A stretch of 64,000 nt of DNA from Streptomyces bathyalis (GCF_015910445.1 NZ_CP048882.1:6879501-6943500); one strand, 5' to 3'; counted from the first letter of the stretch, positions 17,817 through 26,226 are shown. Translations and numbers: made by a program. Notes: generated from the sequence alone by a model not told the origin.

Positions 17817-18902
17817 ATGCGACCCACGACACGTTCACGTCCCCGGCTTCTCGCCGCCGCGGCAGCCGTCTGCTCCCTTTCACTGGCCCTCGCCGGATGC
17901 TCCGGCACCACCAAGGGCGACGCGAAGGACGACGCCAAGGACAAGGCACAAGGCGTGAAGGCCGATCCCGACGCGCCCCTGAAGAAGGGGCTGAAGCTCG
18001 CCTTCTTGCCCAAGCAGATCAACAACCCGTACGAGAAGATCGTCGACGAGGCCGGCATCGCCGCCGCCAAGGAGTACGACGGGAAGGCCAAGGAGGTCGG
18101 CCCGTCCGACGCGAAGGCCTCGTCCCAGGTCGGCTACATCAACACCCTCGTGCAGCAGCGGCAGGACGCCATCCTCATCGCCGCCAACGACCCCAACGCC
18201 GTGTGCGGGCCGCTGAAGCAGGCGATGAAGCAGAAGATCAAGGTCGTCTCCTACGACTCCGACACAGACAAGGACTGCCGGCAGCTGTTCATCAACCAGG
18301 CCAGCTCCGAGGAGATCGGGCGCTCACTGATCCGCCGAACCGCCGAACAGACCGGTCACAAGGGCGAGATCGCGATCCTGTCGGCCACGCAGAACGCGAC
18401 GAACCAGAACGCGTGGATCGAATTCATGAAGAAGGAGCTGAAGAAGCCCCAGTACAAGGACATGAAGCTGGTCAAGACCGCCTACGGCGACGACGACGAC
18501 CAGAAGTCCTTCCAGGAGACCCAGGGACTGCTCAAGGCGTACCCGAAGCTCAAGGCCATCATCTCGCCGACCACCGTCGGCATCGCGGCCGCGGCCCGCT
18601 ACATCAGCGACTCCTCCTACAAGGGCAAGGTCGTCCTCAACGGGCTCGGCACCCCCAACCAGATGCGTAAGTACATCAAGGACGGCACCGTCGAGGAGTT
18701 CTCCCTCTGGGACCCCAAGAAGCTCGGCTATCTCGGGTCCTATGCCGCCGCTTCCCTCGCCTCCGGCCAGATCACCGGCAAGGAGGGCGAGAAGTTCAAG
18801 GCGGGGAAGCTCGGCGAGCGCACCGTCGGCAAGGACGGCGAAGTCATCCTCGGCCCGCCCACCGTCTTCGACGAGAAGAACATCGGCAAGTACGACTTCT
18901 AG
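17817..18902 (+). CDS. rhaS: Rhamnose-binding lipoprotein of the ABC importer
   Basis: The 361-residue protein starts with a basic region and hydrophobic helix ending SLSLALAGC, a clear lipobox, so Cys27 would be acylated outside the membrane. A charged Lys/Asp linker leads into a periplasmic-binding-protein type I fold with KLAFLPKQINNPYEKIVDEAG and ILIAANDPNAVCGPLKQA, as in RhaS-type proteins. It would bind L-rhamnose, or a close 6-deoxyhexose, and deliver it to the two permeases. Its start is about 100 bp after the second permease, beyond the hairpin, and 14 bp before the mutarotase gene. Confidence 0.92.
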   Translation: MRPTTRSRPRLLAAAAAVCSLSLALAGCSGTTKGDAKDDAKDKAQGVKADPDAPLKKGLKLAFLPKQINNPYEKIVDEAGIAAAKEYDGKAKEVGPSDAKASSQVGYINTLVQQRQDAILIAANDPNAVCGPLKQAMKQKIKVVSYDSDTDKDCRQLFINQASSEEIGRSLIRRTAEQTGHKGEIAILSATQNATNQNAWIEFMKKELKKPQYKDMKLVKTAYGDDDDQKSFQETQGLLKAYPKLKAIISPTTVGIAAAARYISDSSYKGKVVLNGLGTPNQMRKYIKDGTVEEFSLWDPKKLGYLGSYAAASLASGQITGKEGEKFKAGKLGERTVGKDGEVILGPPTVFDEKNIGKYDF

Positions 18903-18916
18903 GAAGGGGCCGGACC

Positions 18917-19255
18917 GTGCAGCGCGTCTGTTTCCTGCTGAAGGTCCGCTCCGACCGGGTGGCCGAGTACCGCGAGCGGCACTCGGCCGTCTGGCCGGAG
19001 ATGCTCGAAGCGCTGTCCTCCTGCGGCTGGCGCAACTACTCGCTCTTCCTGCGCGAGGACGGGCTGCTCGTGGGCTACCTCGAGACCGAGGACTTCGCCG
19101 CGGCACGTGCCGCGATGGACAACACGGAGGTCAACGACCGCTGGCAGCGGGAGATGGCCCCGTTCTTCGAACCGCTCGGATCGCCGGACATCCCCGGAGA
19201 GCAGCGGCCCGACGAAGCGATGAGACCTCTCACCGAGGTCTTCCATCTCGACTGA
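18917..19255 (+). CDS. rhaM: L-rhamnose mutarotase
   Basis: The 112-residue protein matches the small RhaM/RhaU dimeric alpha+beta barrel family: QRVCFLLKVRSDRVAEYRERH at the N-terminus holds the conserved His, and GWRNYSLFLREDGLLVGYLE and MDNTEVNDRWQREMAPFF follow. These enzymes interconvert alpha- and beta-L-rhamnose for the isomerase. It starts with GTG 18917, 14 bp after the binding-protein stop, and is clearly in the same operon. The symbol RhaU is used in rhizobia. Confidence 0.93.
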   Translation: MQRVCFLLKVRSDRVAEYRERHSAVWPEMLEALSSCGWRNYSLFLREDGLLVGYLETEDFAAARAAMDNTEVNDRWQREMAPFFEPLGSPDIPGEQRPDEAMRPLTEVFHLD

Positions 19256-19288
19256 CGCGGCGGCACACGCAGCGAGGAGCGTCCGTTC

Positions 19289-20770
19289 ATGAACACATCT
19301 GCGACTCCCGGTGATGCCACGCCGGGCACGGCCTCAGCGGTACCGCTCATGGCCGGTAAAGCGCCCGTCCGCCGACCCAGGATCGGCCTCGTCGCCGGTG
19401 GGCTGGGTGCGTACTGGCCCCAATTTCCGGACCTGCTGCCCCAGTTGCGCCGGTCCGCCGCCCGCGTCGCCGAGCGGATGGGCGAGTTCGACGCAGACGT
19501 CGTCGACGCCGGGTTCGTCTCCGACGCGCAGGAGGGGGCACAGGCCGCGGAGAAGCTGCGGGCAGCCGACTGCGACCTCATCGTCGGCTTCCTGACCACC
19601 TACATGACGGCGACGATGCTGGTGCCCGTCGCCCAGCGCAGCGGCGCGCCCGTGCTGCTGATCAACCTCCAGCCGACCGAGGCCATGGACCACGCGACCT
19701 TCGACACCGGGCAGTGGCTCGCCTACTGCGGCGCCTGCCCGCTGCCGGAGATGGCCAACGCCTTCGAGCGCGTCGGCGTCGAATTCCGTTCCGTCTCCGG
19801 GTACTTGGAGGACGAGCGTGCTTGGCGGCGCATCGAGGGCTGGGTACGCGCGGCGGGAGTCCGCGGAGCACTGCGCTCCTCCCGTCACGGTCTGATGGGG
19901 CATCTCTACCCCGGCATGTACGACGTCTCGACGGATCTGACGATGGTGCCCGCCTCCTTCGGCGGCCACGTCGAGGTGCTGGAGTTCGACGATCTGCGGG
20001 TCAGGGTCGAGGGCGTGGGGGAGAAGGAGACCGCCGCCCGCGTCGCCGAGGCGAAGGAGATCTTCGAACTCGACGCCTCCGTCGACGAGGACGACCTGGC
20101 CTGGGCCGCACGCGTATCGGCCGGACTCGACCGCCTCGTCGACGACTTCGGCCTGGACTCCCTCGCGTACTTCCACCGCGGACTGGACGGAGAGGTCCAC
20201 GAGAGGCTCGGAGCGGGGATGATCCTCGGCGCCTCGCTGCTCACCGCCCGCGGCATCCCCGCCGCCGGAGAGTACGAGTTGCGCACCTCGCTGGCCATGC
20301 TGATCTGCGAACGCCTCGGCGCGCCCGGCTCGTTCACCGAGTTCCAGGCGCTGAACTTCCGCGACGGCGTGGTCGAGATGGGCCACGACGGCCCCGCACA
20401 CCTCGGCCTGGGCGGACGCCGCCCGCTGCTGCGCGGGCTCGGCGTCTACCACGGCAAGCGCGGCTGGGGTGTGTCCGTCGAATGCACCGCGCGGCACGGG
20501 CCCGTCACGCTCGTCGGCGTCGGTCAGACCCGCGACGGCCGCTACCGTCTCGTTGCCGCCGAGGGCGAGGCCGTCCCCGGGCCCCTGCTGAAGATCGGCA
20601 ACACCACCTCCCGCGTCGACTTCGGCTGCGACCCCGGCGAATGGACCGACGCCTGGAGCGCGAGCGGAGTCGGCCACCACTGGGCACTTGCCACGGGTGA
20701 ACTGCTGCCCGGACTACGTGCGTTGGCCGGTCTGACCGGGCTGGAACTGACCGAGGTACGCCCTGGATGA
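19289..20770 (+). CDS. L-fucose/L-arabinose isomerase-like protein
   Basis: This 493-residue protein has the layered alpha/beta N-terminal part of the FucI/AraA fold, starting RIGLVAGGLGAYWPQFPDLLPQL and IVGFLTTYMTATMLVPVAQ, and a C-terminal barrel with VGVGQTRDGRYRLVAAEGE and GLPxR-like turns. Such proteins isomerise aldoses to ketoses with a metal ion. Since rhaI already supplies rhamnose isomerase, this copy may act on another 6-deoxy sugar or a side product, or may bind the inducer. It ends in a 4-nt overlap with the first LacI gene. The fold call is moderate to good; no substrate can be assigned. Confidence 0.72.
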   Translation: MNTSATPGDATPGTASAVPLMAGKAPVRRPRIGLVAGGLGAYWPQFPDLLPQLRRSAARVAERMGEFDADVVDAGFVSDAQEGAQAAEKLRAADCDLIVGFLTTYMTATMLVPVAQRSGAPVLLINLQPTEAMDHATFDTGQWLAYCGACPLPEMANAFERVGVEFRSVSGYLEDERAWRRIEGWVRAAGVRGALRSSRHGLMGHLYPGMYDVSTDLTMVPASFGGHVEVLEFDDLRVRVEGVGEKETAARVAEAKEIFELDASVDEDDLAWAARVSAGLDRLVDDFGLDSLAYFHRGLDGEVHERLGAGMILGASLLTARGIPAAGEYELRTSLAMLICERLGAPGSFTEFQALNFRDGVVEMGHDGPAHLGLGGRRPLLRGLGVYHGKRGWGVSVECTARHGPVTLVGVGQTRDGRYRLVAAEGEAVPGPLLKIGNTTSRVDFGCDPGEWTDAWSASGVGHHWALATGELLPGLRALAGLTGLELTEVRPG

Positions 20771-21792
20771 ACGGCCGCCAGGTGGACATCAAGCAGGTCG
20801 CGCGTGCGGCCGGCGTCTCGGTCGGGACGGTCTCCAACGTCATCAACAGACCGGACGCCGTCTCGGAGACGACGCGCGCCCGCGTGCTGTCCACCATCCA
20901 GCGACTGGGGTATGTGCGCAGTGAGTCGGCGCGTCAGTTGCGTGCGGGGCGAAGCCGGATCATCGCGTTGCTGGTGCTGGACATGGCGAATCCGTTCTTC
21001 GTGGATGTGGCGGGTGGTGCGGAGCGTGCGGCGCGGGAGGCGGGTCTGGGGGTGATGTTGTGCAACAGCGGGCAGAGCGCGTCGGAGGAGGCGGATTATC
21101 TGTCGTTGTTCGCGGAGCAGCGTGTGCGGGGTGTGCTGGTCACGCCGGCGGATACCACGGGCGGCAATCTCGCCCGCTTCCAGCGGCACGGCATCCCCTA
21201 CGTGTTCGTCGACCGCTTCGAGGACGACCACCGGCGCTGCTCCGTCTCCGTCGACGACGTGCTCGGGGGAGAACTGGCCGTCGCACACCTCGTAGGCCAG
21301 GGGCACCGTGACATCGCCTACGTCAGCGGCCCGATGCAGCTGCCCCAGTGCCGCGACCGCCACACCGGCGCACTGCGCGCACTGCGGGAGACGGGCGGTG
21401 CCGCGGACCTGCGTCAGGTGGAGGCGGGTCGGTTGGATGTGGCGGCGGGGAGGGATGCGGGGGCGCGGTTGCTGGGGATGTCTCCGCGTCCGTCGGGGGT
21501 GTTCTGTGCGAATGACTTGTTGGCGTTGGGGGTGTTGCAGGCGTTGTACGGGGCGGGGGTTTCGGTGCCGGGGGAGGTGGCGTTGGTGGGGTATGACGAC
21601 ATCGAGTTCGCTGCTGCTGCGGCGGTGCCGTTGACGTCGGTGCGGCAGCCTGCGTTCCGTATGGGTCGTGCTGCGGCGGATCTCTTGATCGAGGAGACGG
21701 GGGAGGAGGCGGAGGGGCATGAGCATCAGCGGATCGTCCTCCAGCCCGAACTCGTCGTCCGCCGCTCCACTCTCGGCGGTCCCCGGCGCTGA
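20767..21792 (+). CDS. LacI-family regulator 1 of the rhamnose island
   Basis: The 341-residue protein has an N-terminal helix-turn-helix, VARAAGVSVGTVSNVINRP, with the hinge RLGYVRSESARQLRAGRS, followed by the sugar-binding core ending YDDIEFAAAAAVPLTSVRQP. It overlaps the isomerase-like gene (ATGA). Residues about 47-140 and 215-334 are nearly identical to the next gene, whereas the segment between (codons in 21187-21408) differs. The recognition helix is the same in both, so both should bind TGAAACGTTTCA-type operators. The effector is presumably rhamnose or a related sugar. Confidence 0.92.
   Translation: MNGRQVDIKQVARAAGVSVGTVSNVINRPDAVSETTRARVLSTIQRLGYVRSESARQLRAGRSRIIALLVLDMANPFFVDVAGGAERAAREAGLGVMLCNSGQSASEEADYLSLFAEQRVRGVLVTPADTTGGNLARFQRHGIPYVFVDRFEDDHRRCSVSVDDVLGGELAVAHLVGQGHRDIAYVSGPMQLPQCRDRHTGALRALRETGGAADLRQVEAGRLDVAAGRDAGARLLGMSPRPSGVFCANDLLALGVLQALYGAGVSVPGEVALVGYDDIEFAAAAAVPLTSVRQPAFRMGRAAADLLIEETGEEAEGHEHQRIVLQPELVVRRSTLGGPRR
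20904..21186 (+). repeat. Shared block 1 of the two LacI genes
   Basis: This 283-bp stretch recurs at 21949-22231 with about three differences. It codes for the hinge and first half of the core domain. Its codons are enriched for G- and T-ending forms (ttg, gcg, ggt, gat) compared with the adjoining C-ending stretches, in both copies. Confidence 0.9.
21409..21769 (+). repeat. Shared block 2 of the two LacI genes
   Basis: This 361-bp stretch recurs at 22460-22820 with about six differences and encodes the C-terminal half of the core. As in block 1, codon choice is unlike the flanks. The unique middles, 21187-21408 and 22232-22459, are clearly less alike. Confidence 0.9.
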
Positions 21793-21814
21793 AAGCTGCG
21801 TAGCATGAGCGCTC

Positions 21815-22840
21815 GTGGCAGGAATGGTGGGCATCAAGGACGTGGCGCGTGCGGCCGGCGTCTCGGTCGGTACGGTCTCCAACGTCATCAACCGTCCCCA
21901 GACGGTCTCCTCGGCCACCCGTGACAGGGTCCGCTCGGCGATACGGCAACTGGGGTATGTGCGCAGTGAGTCGGCGCGTCAGTTGCGTGCGGGGCGGAGC
22001 CGGATCATCGCGTTGCTGGTGCTGGACATGGCGAATCCGTTTTTCGTGGATGTGGCGGGTGGTGCGGAGCGTGCGGCGCGGGAGGCGGGTCTGGGGGTGA
22101 TGTTGTGCAACAGCGGGCAGAGCGCGTCGGAGGAGGCGGATTATCTGTCGTTGTTCGCGGAGCAGCGTGTGCGGGGTGTGCTGGTCACGCCGGCGGATAC
22201 CACGGGTGGCAATCTCGCCCGCTTCCAGCGGTACGGCATTCCCTACGTCTCCGTCGACCGGGTCGTCCCCACCGCCGAGGGCTGCTCGGTCTCCGTCGAC
22301 GACGTGCGCGGCGGTGAACTCGCGGCCCGTCACCTGCTCCAGAACGGGCACGAGAGCATCGTCTACGTCAGCGGTCCCATGCACCTCACCCAGTGCCAGG
22401 ACCGGTACACCGGTGTCGTCAACGCCCTTCGCGAGGCGGGACTCCGCGAGGAGGACGCGCTGCGTCAGGTGGAGGCGGGTCGGTTGGATGTGGCGGCGGG
22501 GAGGGATGCGGGGGCGCGGTTGCTGGGGATGTCTCCGCGTCCGTCGGGGGTGTTCTGTGCGAATGACTTGTTGGCGTTGGGGGTGTTGCAGGCGTTGTAC
22601 GGGGCGGGGGTTTCGGTGCCGGGGGAGGTGGCGTTGGTGGGGTATGACGACATCGAGTTCGCTGCTGCCGCGGCGGTGCCGTTGACGTCGGTGCGGCAGC
22701 CTGCGTTCCGTATGGGTCGTGCAGCGGCGGATCTGCTGATCGAGGAGACGGGGGAGGACGCGGAGGGGCATGAGCATCAGCGGATCGTGCTCCAGCCCGA
22801 ACTCGTCGTCCGCCGCTCCAGCATTCCCGTGCGCACCTGA
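21815..22840 (+). CDS. LacI-family regulator 2 of the rhamnose island
   Basis: This 341-residue paralogue follows the first by 22 bp. Its helix-turn-helix is also GVSVGTVSNVINRP, and it shares two near-identical blocks with copy 1. It differs in the linker helices (QTVSSATRDRVRSAIRQ) and in the middle of the ligand pocket (VDRVVPTAEGCSVSVDD, HLTQCQDRYTGVVN). This pattern suggests one operator but two inducers or affinities. GTG 21815 and ATG 21824 are both possible starts, with no good ribosome site; translation may depend on reinitiation from the upstream gene. A strong hairpin follows. Confidence 0.9.
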   Translation: MAGMVGIKDVARAAGVSVGTVSNVINRPQTVSSATRDRVRSAIRQLGYVRSESARQLRAGRSRIIALLVLDMANPFFVDVAGGAERAAREAGLGVMLCNSGQSASEEADYLSLFAEQRVRGVLVTPADTTGGNLARFQRYGIPYVSVDRVVPTAEGCSVSVDDVRGGELAARHLLQNGHESIVYVSGPMHLTQCQDRYTGVVNALREAGLREEDALRQVEAGRLDVAAGRDAGARLLGMSPRPSGVFCANDLLALGVLQALYGAGVSVPGEVALVGYDDIEFAAAAAVPLTSVRQPAFRMGRAAADLLIEETGEDAEGHEHQRIVLQPELVVRRSSIPVRT

Positions 22841-22872
22841 TCGTCCCCCCGGCCGGCCGCCGGACGCACGAA

Positions 22873-22913
22873 GCGGCGCCGCCCCGCCGTGAGACACGGG
22901 GGACGGCGCCGCC
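22873..22913. terminator. Bidirectional hairpin after the second LacI gene
   Basis: GCGGCGCCG..CCGTG pairs with CACGG..CGGCGCCGC around a short AGA loop. It lies between the second LacI gene and the 19-codon gene on the other strand, and can serve as a factor-independent terminator for both. Confidence 0.72.
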
Positions 22914-22924
22914 GGGGACATACG

Positions 22925-22984
22925 TCAGACGAGCCAGCCGACGAAGTGGGCGAGACAGGCCAGCGCGTTGGTGATGACGTTCAT
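22925..22984 (-). CDS. 19-residue hydrophobic peptide
   Basis: ATG 22984 is preceded at 10 nt by AAGGAG and opens a 20-codon frame that reads MNVITNALACLAHFVGWLV and stops at 22927-22925. The peptide would form a single short membrane helix with one Cys and one His. The ribosome site, good codon choice and the terminator right behind the stop support a real gene. It lies 125 bp downstream of the FAD oxidoreductase on the same strand and could be its tail cistron or have its own promoter. I do not recognise a family; a leader, toxin-like or signal peptide are all possible. Confidence 0.6.
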   Translation of the reverse strand: MNVITNALACLAHFVGWLV

Positions 22985-23108
22985 GTAGTGCGTGCTCCTT
23001 GCATTTCTGAATGGGACAACTCACAGGCCACGTTGGGACGTTGGGCCGATGAGACGCCTGCGTGACCGTGGTCCCGCTTGCGCACCGTAAGGATTGCCGA
23101 ACCCGCAG

Positions 23109-24287
23109 TCACCGGGGCGCGGAATCCGCTGCCGCCACGCCTTCGGGTGACAGATCGTTTCCGCGTTCGTACTCGGGCGCTGCCGTCGGCCGGTCCTCCG
23201 TCGCCTTCGTCGGCGGCCGCGACGCCTCGCCCCGCAGCAGCCGGTCCACCTCCCGCGCAGCGGTGCGGCCGGCACGGTTCGCGCCCACCGTGCTGGCCGA
23301 GGGCCCGTAACCGACCAGGTGGATGCGGGGATCCGCGGCCACCCGCGTGCCGTCCATGCGGATGCCGCCGCCCGGCTCCCTCAGCCGCAGGGGCGCCAAG
23401 TGGCCCACGGCGGGCCGGAATCCGGTGGCCCACAACAGCGTGTCGGCCTCCATCCGCCGCCCGTCGCTCCACTCGACTCCGTCGGGCGCGATCCGTTCGA
23501 ACATCGGCTGCCGCACAAGCACGCCGCGCTCGCGGGCCCTGGCCATCTCGTCGGTCAGAGGCAGCCCCGTCACGGAGACGACGCTGCCCGGCGGCAGGCC
23601 CTGCCGGACACGCCGGTCCACGAGAGCCACGGCAGCGCGCCCCTGGTCCTCGGCGAACGGGCCGTCACGGAAGGAGGGTTCGCGGCGCGTCACCCAAGCC
23701 GTCTCCGCCGCAACCTCCGATATCTCCAGCAGATGCTGTACGGCCGACGTGCCGCCGCCGATCACGACGACGCGCTTCCCGGTGAAGGCCGCGGAGTCGG
23801 GCCCCGGATAGGTGGCCGTGTGCAGCTGCCGCCCGAGGAAGGTCTCCTGGCCCGGCCAGCGGGGCCAGAACGGGCGGTCCCAGGTGCCCGTCGCACTGAT
23901 CACGGCCCGGGCCGACCAGGCCCCCGCCGAGGTCTCCACACGCAGCCGACCGCCGCCGTCCTCACGCACCGCCCGTACATGGACCGGACGCCGCACCGCC
24001 AGACCGAAGGTCCGCTCGTACGCCGCGAAGTACTCGCCGATCACCTCCGACGAGCGGCGCCCCGGATCGGCCCCGGCCAGCTCCAGGCCCGGGAGCGCGT
24101 GCATGCCGTGCACCTTGCCGTACGTCAGCGTGGGCCAGCGGAACTGCCAGGCGCCGCCGGGACGCTCCGCGTGGTCCAGAACCACGAAGTCCCGCCCCGG
24201 CTCGTAGCCGAGACGCCGCAGGTGAAAGGCGGTGGACAGGCCCGCCTGCCCCGCACCGATCACCACGACCGCAACCTCGTTCCCCAT
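23109..24287 (-). CDS. FAD-dependent NAD(P)-binding oxidoreductase
   Basis: The 392-residue protein has an FAD-binding GAGQAGLSTAFHL at residues 10-22, the flavin-monooxygenase stretch ATGTWDRPFWPRWPG, a second nucleotide motif VVVIGGGTSAVQHLLE and the closing LLWATGFRP. This is the CzcO/YceN-type group related to flavin monooxygenases. The substrate is unknown. ATG 24287 gives the standard N-terminus, MGNEVAVVVIGAGQAG. It is divergent from the YjbQ gene with about 100 bp between, which must hold both promoters. Confidence 0.88.
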   Translation of the reverse strand: MGNEVAVVVIGAGQAGLSTAFHLRRLGYEPGRDFVVLDHAERPGGAWQFRWPTLTYGKVHGMHALPGLELAGADPGRRSSEVIGEYFAAYERTFGLAVRRPVHVRAVREDGGGRLRVETSAGAWSARAVISATGTWDRPFWPRWPGQETFLGRQLHTATYPGPDSAAFTGKRVVVIGGGTSAVQHLLEISEVAAETAWVTRREPSFRDGPFAEDQGRAAVALVDRRVRQGLPPGSVVSVTGLPLTDEMARARERGVLVRQPMFERIAPDGVEWSDGRRMEADTLLWATGFRPAVGHLAPLRLREPGGGIRMDGTRVAADPRIHLVGYGPSASTVGANRAGRTAAREVDRLLRGEASRPPTKATEDRPTAAPEYERGNDLSPEGVAAADSAPR

Positions 24288-24386
24288 GCCTGCTACAACC
24301 CTCGGACGCCTCCGGAACTTCCCCTGCGTGCCGCGCGGAGGGGGACGCGGACGGTGCGGGAGCCGCCCCGCATGGAGGATGGAGGG

Positions 24387-24809
24387 ATGACCGAGGCACT
24401 TCAGACCAACGTCCTGCACATCACCACCGGCTCGGGCGAGAGCGTCACCGACCTCACCCGCGAGTGCGAGTCCTTCCTCAGCGGCGTGGCGCAGGGCAGG
24501 GACGGCCTGCTCAACGTCTTCGTCCCGCATGCCACAGCGGGCATCGCCATTCTGGAGACGGGCGCCGGCAGCGACGACGACCTGCTCGCCGCCCTCCGCG
24601 ACCTGCTGCCGGCCGACGACCGCTGGCGGCACCGGCACGGCAGTCCGGGCCACGGCCGGGACCATGTGCTGCCCGCGATCGTTCCCCCGCACGCCACGCT
24701 GCCGGTCATCGGCGGGAGGCTGGAGCTGGGCACCTGGCAGTCGGTGTGCCTCGTCGACACCAACGGGGACAACCCGCACCGCCGGGTCAGGCTCAGCTTC
24801 CTGGGGTGA
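24387..24809 (+). CDS. YjbQ/UPF0047 family protein
   Basis: The 140-residue product has the YjbQ fold signature: FVPHATAGIAILE near residue 45 and HGSPGHGRDHVLPAIVPPH with GTWQSVCLVDTN near the end. Conserved histidines are in place. Some members have been reported to make thiamine phosphate weakly, hence the name secondary thiamine-phosphate synthase, but the true role is unclear. ATG 24387 has GGAGGA close upstream. It starts divergently from the FAD oxidoreductase. Confidence 0.88.
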   Translation: MTEALQTNVLHITTGSGESVTDLTRECESFLSGVAQGRDGLLNVFVPHATAGIAILETGAGSDDDLLAALRDLLPADDRWRHRHGSPGHGRDHVLPAIVPPHATLPVIGGRLELGTWQSVCLVDTNGDNPHRRVRLSFLG

Positions 24810-25324
24810 GCGTGAGCCTCGCCTCCCATGGCCCGTTCCGCCCGGGCAGGGTCGCCTACGACGAGGTGACGGCCCCTGCATGCCGACCCGGCTTCAGGAG
24901 CCGTCGCCCGTTCCACGGCCGTCGTCCTCTGCCGCCGCACGTTCGGCGCCGGTCACCTGGGCCACCAAGTCGTCGGGATCCGCGGGCAGTTGATTTCCGC
25001 GCCGGGCGATGTGGACTTCGAGGCGCTTTCAGAAATGGCCTGATTTCACTCGTGACCCGTGGCCGTACGGGATCGAAGGGCGTTGTGCCGGGTGAAGAGA
25101 AATGGCCGTTTCGGCATGCCGGTGCGTCCGGTGCCGCCCTCGGTGGCGGCAGCTGTCCACGCTGGTCGAAGCGTGGTGACAGCAAACGGGGAGACCCGGC
25201 CCCGGAAGCCTGGTGTCCTGGAACCTGCGGAAAGCCTTCTCGTTCCGCGGCCGGCCGCAGGTGACCATTCGCGACCGGGGAGTGGGGCAGATGAACGCGG
25301 GCGGTTTGCACCCGGCGGCGCGGC
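24810..25324. other. 515-bp non-coding stretch
   Basis: No frame here shows family likeness or a ribosome site. Two small inverted repeats are visible: GAAAT-N6-ATTTC near 25033-25048 and CCACGCT-N6-AGCGTGG near 25156-25175. They may be transcript ends for the converging YjbQ and IclR genes. I compared it by eye with common riboswitch cores and found no match. Confidence 0.5.
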
Positions 25325-26092
25325 TCAGCCCGGCGGCAGGCTCGCGCTGATGCGCCGCGCCGCCGCTGCCGCCAGCGGCCCGAGCTTGCGGCCCCGTTCC
25401 GCGTGGTACCGCTGAACGGGCACGGAGACCGCGAGCGCGCCGACCGGCCGGCCCCGTGGATCCACGAGCGCCGCGCCGACGGCCCCGACGCCGGGGCGCC
25501 ACGCGCCGTCGTTCGTCGCGTAACCCAACTCGCGCACCCGGCGCAGGTCTTCGAGCACCGCCGCCAGGTCGGGGGGAGTCGCTTCCGAGAAGCGTTCCAG
25601 TTTCCCCGCCAGCAGTCGCTCCACCTCCGCGTCACGTAGGTGGCCGAGGATCGCCCGGCCGCTGCAGCTCGCGTGCAGCGGTACCCGCGTTCCCAGACGC
25701 ACCCAGGTGCGCACCGGCTCCTCGCTGTCCATCCGGTCGATGACGATCAGTTCCTGCTCGCCGCCGTAGCCGGAGAGGTGGATGGTCTCGTGCGTCTCGT
25801 CCCGCAGATCCCGCATCACCGGCAACGCGGCCTCCCGCAGGCCGAGTTCGGCGGGGGCGTGGATGCCGACGGACAGTGCCCGGCCGGTCAGCACCCACAG
25901 CGTCCGGTCGCCGCGGGACGTGGTCAGCCATTCCGCTTCGCGCAACGTGACCAGACAGCGGTGCACGGAACTCTTCGGAATCCCCGACGCCCTCGCGATC
26001 GCCGAGACACCCACGGGCTGCAGCTCAGCAACTGTCTCCAGGACGCGCAGAGTTGTGAGGACGGCACGCATCCCGCTGCCGGACGGTGGCAT
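25325..26092 (-). CDS. IclR-family transcriptional regulator
   Basis: The 255-residue protein has an N-terminal winged helix (VLETVAELQPVGVSAIARASGIPKSSVHR, about residues 14-42) and a C-terminal GAF-like effector domain with HLSGYGGEQELIVIDRMDS and the LHASCSGRAILGHL motif common to the family. It is divergent from the CitE-led operon across a 140-bp region with three inverted repeats and probably controls that operon and itself. ATG 26092 is supported by a GGGGGA ribosome site; ATG 26071 is an internal alternative. The effector is likely the dicarboxylate imported by the TRAP system or a CoA thioester of it. Confidence 0.92.
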   Translation of the reverse strand: MPPSGSGMRAVLTTLRVLETVAELQPVGVSAIARASGIPKSSVHRCLVTLREAEWLTTSRGDRTLWVLTGRALSVGIHAPAELGLREAALPVMRDLRDETHETIHLSGYGGEQELIVIDRMDSEEPVRTWVRLGTRVPLHASCSGRAILGHLRDAEVERLLAGKLERFSEATPPDLAAVLEDLRRVRELGYATNDGAWRPGVGAVGAALVDPRGRPVGALAVSVPVQRYHAERGRKLGPLAAAAARRISASLPPG

Positions 26093-26145
26093 CAACAGTC
26101 GTCCCCCTTGCCCGGGTGTCGTTCCGGATGGCGCCTTCACACCCC

Positions 26146-26226
26146 TTGACAGTACGTGAGCGCCCTCACCAAGGTAAGGGCGATCGTACCGCCACATGGT
26201 ACGTGTTCCATCTCACGGAACAGGAG
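26146..26226. promoter_or_regulatory. IclR operator region before the CitE-led operon
   Basis: Three inverted repeats stand in a row: GTGAG-N4-CTCAC (26156-26169), GTACC-N7-GGTAC (26186-26202) and TGTTCC-N7-GGAACA (26204-26222). A TTGACA box lies at 26146-26151. The third repeat adjoins the ribosome site AGGAG (26222-26226) of the lyase gene, so a bound regulator could block the transcript. IclR proteins typically bind such pseudopalindromes, often in tandem. Confidence 0.6.

Noticed and set aside
21323..22921. A 532-codon frame opposite the two LacI genes
   Set aside because: The translation is low-complexity Pro/Arg/Thr repeats that mirror the duplicated blocks, and no start signal exists.
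25140..25260. A riboswitch in the gap before the IclR gene end
   Set aside because: GGGGAGACCCGG and the nearby stem recall parts of the ydaO motif, but the other conserved pieces and a suitable downstream gene are missing.
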